DNA of 8,631 nucleotides from CAZUDI01 sp964618975 (lineage in GTDB: Bacteria; Desulfobacterota; Desulfomonilia; UBA1062): contig CAZUDI010000087.1 of assembly GCA_964618975.1 (NCBI GenBank), positions 1-8,631 on the forward strand. Reading direction: 5' to 3'. Each line of letters starts with the position of its first letter. Position 1 is the stretch's first letter. Shown piece after piece: positions 6,801 through 8,631 of this stretch. The notes beneath the pieces are model-generated. The model ran no database searches. It worked only from the letters and a program-made list of their open reading frames with translations, and was not told where the DNA came from. A program made the translations under genes and the position numbers.

Positions 6801-6911
6801 GGCCGGATCGGGGGCCCGGGCGGGGCGGCCGAGGCGCTCGGCATGAACCGGACCACCCTCAACTCGCGCATCAGGAAACTGGGGATCGTGCCTCCGGGTC
6901 CCCCGCGCTGA
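3819..6911 (+). CDS. Sigma-54 enhancer-binding regulator with winged-helix/TPR-like sensory half, GAF, AAA+ and FhlA-like HTH
   Basis: This 1030-aa protein is a transcription activator that remodels sigma-54 RNA polymerase by ATP hydrolysis. Residues about 5-85 look like a winged helix of the kind that precedes TPR arrays in STAND regulators. About 95-520 is helical with at least seven TPR-like units (near 205, 245, 285, 325, 365 and 485). A GAF-like domain spans about 555-690. The AAA+ domain has Walker A GETGVGKE (751-758), an intact sigma-54 contact loop GAFTGA (798-803), Walker B FIDE with D822-E823, and FREDLFYRLNV with the arginine-finger region. The C-terminus, GGPGGAAEALGMNRTTLNSR onward, is a Fis-type HTH most like FhlA. 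There is no receiver domain, so control is by ligand or protein partner. The ATG at 3819 is chosen for AAGGGGG 8 nt upstream; an in-frame ATG at 3711 lacks a properly spaced site and would engulf the palindrome. It is divergent from a sigma-54 promoter, its likely target. The ligand is unknown. Confidence 0.93.
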   Translation: MHDRLPDLTAPQWEFLALVEAFGAPVPIDVPAALFELTPGMLFDLVRRASDSGWLHLDEQNRLQLRQDLPVAVQARMHEALSRRHMQELCHRMHASGTLQDLPLGMRARLLEKSGRVLEAAQIEFSAAQVSIAENDSAGALRLLEKVVDRLRSCLGEPASDTLFVSAAVTLCLLRFRQGREMTGIPDLLHQARTVAQRQGDKRSLTLFGLFYGRLYFFEDRHSEALEVLEASIREARTLGDEDILSQSAEFIGLYYFIQGRYREACEYLDRAMQAALSQRTRTIIFTLPRLLGYCFAILGRFHQAIGVLDSNWRRALMKTEPALATNFRIPLGTVLLMMGKRSEAYAHLSAGLDEALTQQNHWALFEARISLGYYHFLDGDLKEAHRTCAEGLSEGAIAGIKSSSVFWPWFLEMLFEFDRQEFAPLLGESFPQELDRVLAGANINLHGTALALLARLAGHGEAAEDLLIQSEKALLRSGDPIQLAKTRAALARLKLHEANREEALKLALQAWEGLSGFGQGFFPDDLRPLLRSRGALATGTQQRHAILLRFMRLMEDFVPGTDQVELLTRLVAASSRFFEAERGGLFWVDPSRPRRRPALKAAYNLSRLEVESSTFQAQLELIGRVLRNNTPVVLHPAHGNAKDSVAILCLPFACEGRIQGVLYHENTYVDERFELFDRDLLQKFSSSVGLYIDRITRYCRPIAQVDQPLLDQVDPSRNEEDILAQSVIMQDLLERAQQAGQSDASVLILGETGVGKELMARHIHAHSPRRNGPFAVVDLSSMPENLVESELFGHEKGAFTGATARKLGRIELAHQGTLFIDEVGDIPASMQIKLLRTLQNQSFMRLGGIRTLSSDFRLIAATNRNLSQEVSAGNFREDLFYRLNVVPLIIPPLRDRQGDVILLAEHFLRYFAGKYHRPTVHLNPQDRQRLQDYPWPGNVRELRNIIERTVILSSGSIPELSPSVNRPEHPFADCPSLDELQRRYILWTLERTGGRIGGPGGAAEALGMNRTTLNSRIRKLGIVPPGPPR

Positions 6912-6918
6912 ACGTGCG

Positions 6919-6934
6919 CCCCGGCCGTCCGGGG
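6919..6934 (+). terminator. GC-rich hairpin after the regulator gene, weak terminator candidate
   Basis: CCCCGG-CCGT-CCGGGG is a perfect 6-bp stem with a 4-nt loop, 8 nt past the regulator stop codon. The following ACTTGCACCC has no U-tract, so it is not a canonical intrinsic terminator. It may pause polymerase or protect the mRNA end. Confidence 0.35.
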
Positions 6935-6936
6935 AC

Positions 6937-6966
6937 TTGCACCCTGACGGCCGTGTGTCGTATAGA
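6937..6966 (+). promoter_or_regulatory. Possible sigma-70 promoter of mutM
   Basis: TTGCAC (6937-6942), an 18-nt spacer and TATAGA (6961-6966) lie 38 nt before the mutM start. The -10 is fair and the -35 is poor. It would let mutM be expressed independently of the regulator gene, with which it has no functional link. Confidence 0.4.
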
Positions 6967-7004
6967 CATCGAGGCGCCACAGACTAACGCCACGGAGGAG
7001 AGCC

Positions 7005-7865
7005 ATGCCCGAGCTGCCCGAGGTACAGACCATCGTCAACGAGCTCAATGCCGCCGGGGTTTGCGGACGGACGATTACGGGGGCCGGGGTGCACTGGCCC
7101 GCCAGCATCGCCGGCGACGGCGACGGCGCATTCTGCCGCGCCATCACCGGGGAGAGGATCGCCGCCATCGTGCGCCGCGGCAAGTACATCCACGCCCGTC
7201 TGGGCTCCGGGAGGCACCTCCTGATTCACCTGCGCATGTCGGGCCGGCTGCACCTGGCGAAATCCGGCGACGAGCGCTCAAGACATGAGCACGTCGTGCT
7301 GCACCTGAGTGGGGGGCTCGATCTGCGCCTGCACGACACCCGCAAGTTCGCGCGGGTCTTCCTGGTGGAGGAGGCCCAAGGGCTCCTGGGGGGGCTGGGG
7401 ATCGAGCCGCTGGGGGAGGCCTTCACCCCGGCACGTCTGGCGGCCCTCCTGCGTGCCAGACAGCGCCGACTCAAACCCCTGCTGCTCGACCAGGGCGTCA
7501 TCGCCGGGCTCGGGAACATCTATGTCGACGAGGCCCTGTGGGAGGCCGGGCTGCACCCCTGCCGCCTGGGGGCCGACCTCAGCGAGGCCGAGATCGCAAG
7601 GCTGCACCGCGCCATCCCCGGGGTGCTGAAGTCAGGGCTGGCAAACCGGGGCACCTCGCTGGGAAAGGGCCAGGGAAACTTCTCTTCCGTGGGCCGCCGT
7701 CCGGGAGAAAACGGCACCTTCCTGAAGGTCTTCCGCCGCACCGGCGAGCCCTGCCCGCGCTGCGGCACGCCCATCGTGCGCCTGGTCGTGGCCCAGCGCG
7801 GCACGCACATCTGCCCCTGCTGCCAGGCGGAGCCGGTATCTCAGGTTATTCCCCGGCGCGCTTGA
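7005..7865 (+). CDS. mutM: Formamidopyrimidine-DNA glycosylase (8-oxoguanine DNA glycosylase/AP lyase)
   Basis: The 286-aa base-excision repair enzyme removes 8-oxoguanine and formamidopyrimidines and cuts at the abasic site. The mature N-terminus PELPEV supplies the catalytic Pro2 and Glu3. Lys60 in RRGKYIH corresponds to the beta-hairpin lysine (Lys57 in E. coli). The helix-two-turn-helix region contains GLGNIYVDEALWEAGLHP (about 168-185). A complete C-terminal zinc finger has Cys250, Cys253, Cys270 and Cys273 (C-x2-C-x16-C-x2-C), with Arg265 in QRGTH as the DNA-contacting arginine. All key residues are present and the length is normal (E. coli 269 aa; here there is a short insertion near residue 40 and a short C-terminal tail). 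GGAGG at 6994-6998, 6 nt upstream, supports the start. It lies 93 nt after the regulator and 160 nt before asnA. It appears to be a housekeeping gene unrelated to the acyl-CoA cluster. Confidence 0.97.
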   Translation: MPELPEVQTIVNELNAAGVCGRTITGAGVHWPASIAGDGDGAFCRAITGERIAAIVRRGKYIHARLGSGRHLLIHLRMSGRLHLAKSGDERSRHEHVVLHLSGGLDLRLHDTRKFARVFLVEEAQGLLGGLGIEPLGEAFTPARLAALLRARQRRLKPLLLDQGVIAGLGNIYVDEALWEAGLHPCRLGADLSEAEIARLHRAIPGVLKSGLANRGTSLGKGQGNFSSVGRRPGENGTFLKVFRRTGEPCPRCGTPIVRLVVAQRGTHICPCCQAEPVSQVIPRRA

Positions 7866-7895
7866 GGCCAATGGTGGGTGCGCATAAAAACAGGG

Positions 7896-7924
7896 TTCAC
7901 ATTTTATCTGCTTTACTCTATAAA
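7896..7924 (+). promoter_or_regulatory. Sigma-70-type promoter of asnA
   Basis: TTCACA (7896-7901), a 17-nt spacer and TATAAA (7919-7924) each match the consensus hexamers at five of six positions with ideal spacing. The segment is markedly AT-rich against a GC-rich background. A start near 7931 gives a leader of about 95 nt before the asnA ATG at 8026. Confidence 0.75.
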
Positions 7925-7934
7925 ACCATGAGGA

Positions 7935-7969
7935 TGTGCCGATAGGGTGAGGCAGGTGCACCAGGCACA
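7935..7969 (+). other. First hairpin of the asnA leader
   Basis: TGTGCC (7935-7940) can pair with GGCACA (7964-7969), giving a 6-bp stem at the very 5' end of the predicted transcript. The loop contains the 8-bp palindrome GGTGCACC (7955-7962) and a GGCA (7951-7954) that could pair with the same TGCC instead, so two folds are possible. It could also be a DNA operator near the transcription start. Function is not shown. Confidence 0.35.
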
Positions 7970-7980
7970 ATCAATCCGAC

Positions 7981-8020
7981 GTGTCCCCTTCCCGGGTTGC
8001 GGCGGAAAACCAGGGGATAC
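7981..8020 (+). promoter_or_regulatory. Hairpin that sequesters the asnA ribosome binding site
   Basis: GTGTCCCCT (7981-7989) pairs with AGGGGATAC (8012-8020): nine pairs, one of them G-U. The paired strand includes the Shine-Dalgarno AGGGG (8012-8016), and the start codon lies only 5 nt past the stem. Inside, GGTT (7995-7998) can pair with AACC (8008-8011) around a 9-nt loop. Such a fold would restrain translation initiation until opened by a ligand, a protein, temperature or upstream RNA. The pairing is visible; regulation is inferred. It does not match a riboswitch class I recognise. Confidence 0.45.
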
Positions 8021-8025
8021 ATGCG

Positions 8026-8631
8026 ATGCAGACAGCTTCAGCGGACTTGAGGAACTACGAACCCTTGCTGAACGTGAGGGAGACCGAGCAGGCGATCTAC
8101 CAGATCAAGGATTTCTTCCAGATCAACCTGGCCTTCGAGCTCAACCTGACCCGGGTGACGGCGCCCATGTTCGTGCCTGAGGGCATGGGCATCAACGACA
8201 ACCTCAACGGGGTGGAGCGCCCGGTTTCCTTTCCCATCAAGGCCCTGGACGACGCGCGCGCCGAGATCGTGCATTCGCTGGCCAAGTGGAAACGCATGAT
8301 GCTGGCCGATTACGGGTTCGAGCCCGGCGAGGGCCTCTACACGGATATGAACGCCATCCGCCCGGACGAGGACCTGGACGCGTTGCACTCCCTCTATGTG
8401 GACCAGTGGGACTGGGAGCGGGTGGTCACCCCGCAGGAGCGCACGGTGGAGTTCCTGAAGATCGTCGTGCGCAAGATCTACGACGTGATCCGGCGTACGG
8501 AGAAGTTCATCACCCACCGCTACGCGGCCATCTGCCCCATCCTGCCCGAGAAAATCACCTTCGTGCACAGCGCGGAGCTGGAGGAGGCCTATCCCGATCG
8601 CACACCCAAGCAACGCGAATACGAGGCCTGC
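8026..8631 (+). CDS. asnA: Aspartate-ammonia ligase (ammonia-dependent asparagine synthetase), N-terminal 202 residues
   Basis: AsnA makes asparagine from aspartate, ammonia and ATP (to AMP and PPi). It is a cytoplasmic, homodimeric enzyme with a class II aminoacyl-tRNA-synthetase-like fold. The fragment begins MQTASADLRNY and shows family-specific segments: HSLAKWKR (about 85-92), GEGLYTDMNAIRPDED (about 102-117), LHSLYVDQWDWERV (about 121-134) and FVHSAELEEAYPD (about 178-190). These align closely with E. coli AsnA. The full protein is usually about 330-345 aa, so roughly 60% is present and the gene runs off the right edge still in frame. The ATG at 8026 is used because AGGGG lies 9 nt upstream and the frame matches the family; the ATG at 8021 is in another frame. 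It has its own promoter and a structured leader, so it is probably transcribed apart from mutM. Confidence 0.96.
   Translation, partial: MQTASADLRNYEPLLNVRETEQAIYQIKDFFQINLAFELNLTRVTAPMFVPEGMGINDNLNGVERPVSFPIKALDDARAEIVHSLAKWKRMMLADYGFEPGEGLYTDMNAIRPDEDLDALHSLYVDQWDWERVVTPQERTVEFLKIVVRKIYDVIRRTEKFITHRYAAICPILPEKITFVHSAELEEAYPDRTPKQREYEAC

Noticed and set aside
8021..8023. ATG 5 nt upstream of the asnA start.
   Set aside because: It is in a different frame from AsnA, with no homologous product.
7947..8180. A 77-codon plus-strand frame across the asnA leader and the beginning of asnA.
   Set aside because: It overlaps asnA out of frame, resembles nothing and lacks a Shine-Dalgarno. The AsnA frame from 8026 is unmistakable.
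1..8631. Search by eye for CRISPR repeats, tRNA or rRNA genes, insertion sequences with terminal repeats, toxin-antitoxin or defence genes.
   Set aside because: Nothing supportable was seen; all long open frames are explained by the six genes called, and the gaps are short.

Overview
This window is GC-rich proteobacterial chromosome. The codon use, the sigma-54 activator, the MutM sequence and the style of the acyl-CoA dehydrogenase point to a Desulfobacterota/Deltaproteobacteria-like or other metabolically versatile proteobacterium, but the lineage is an inference with low confidence. I saw no tRNA, rRNA, insertion sequence, CRISPR array or phage gene.

Left half (1-3560, minus strand): a probable three-gene acyl-CoA catabolic operon read right to left. 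First is an acetyl-CoA hydrolase/transferase-family CoA-transferase (442 aa). Next is a large, DmdC-type acyl-CoA dehydrogenase (618 aa). Last is the first 22 codons of a nitronate monooxygenase/2-nitropropane dioxygenase-like flavoprotein that runs off the left edge. Each start has a strong Shine-Dalgarno sequence. The gaps hold hairpins that look like transcript-processing or stabilising elements.

Control region (3561-3818): a divergent intergenic region. It has a near-consensus sigma-54 promoter (GG-N10-GC, 3623-3637) reading into the CoA-transferase operon. A 7-bp-arm palindrome (3719-3735) lies about 110 bp upstream of the predicted transcription start, where an enhancer-binding activator would be expected to sit.

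Centre (3819-6911, plus strand): a 1030-aa sigma-54 enhancer-binding protein with an unusual sensory half. Its order is winged-helix-like region, about seven TPR-like repeats, GAF domain, AAA+ domain with intact GAFTGA, and an FhlA-like Fis-type HTH. Together these suggest a local circuit in which the protein senses a metabolite or protein partner and switches on the divergent acyl-CoA operon with sigma-54 RNA polymerase. The inducer and the acyl-CoA substrate cannot be read from sequence.

Right part (6912-8631, plus strand): ordinary housekeeping genes. mutM (fpg) encodes the 8-oxoguanine DNA glycosylase. The first 202 codons of asnA (ammonia-dependent asparagine synthetase) run off the right edge. 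asnA has its own good sigma-70-type promoter and a leader of about 95 nt. The last hairpin of that leader buries the ribosome binding site, so translational control is possible.
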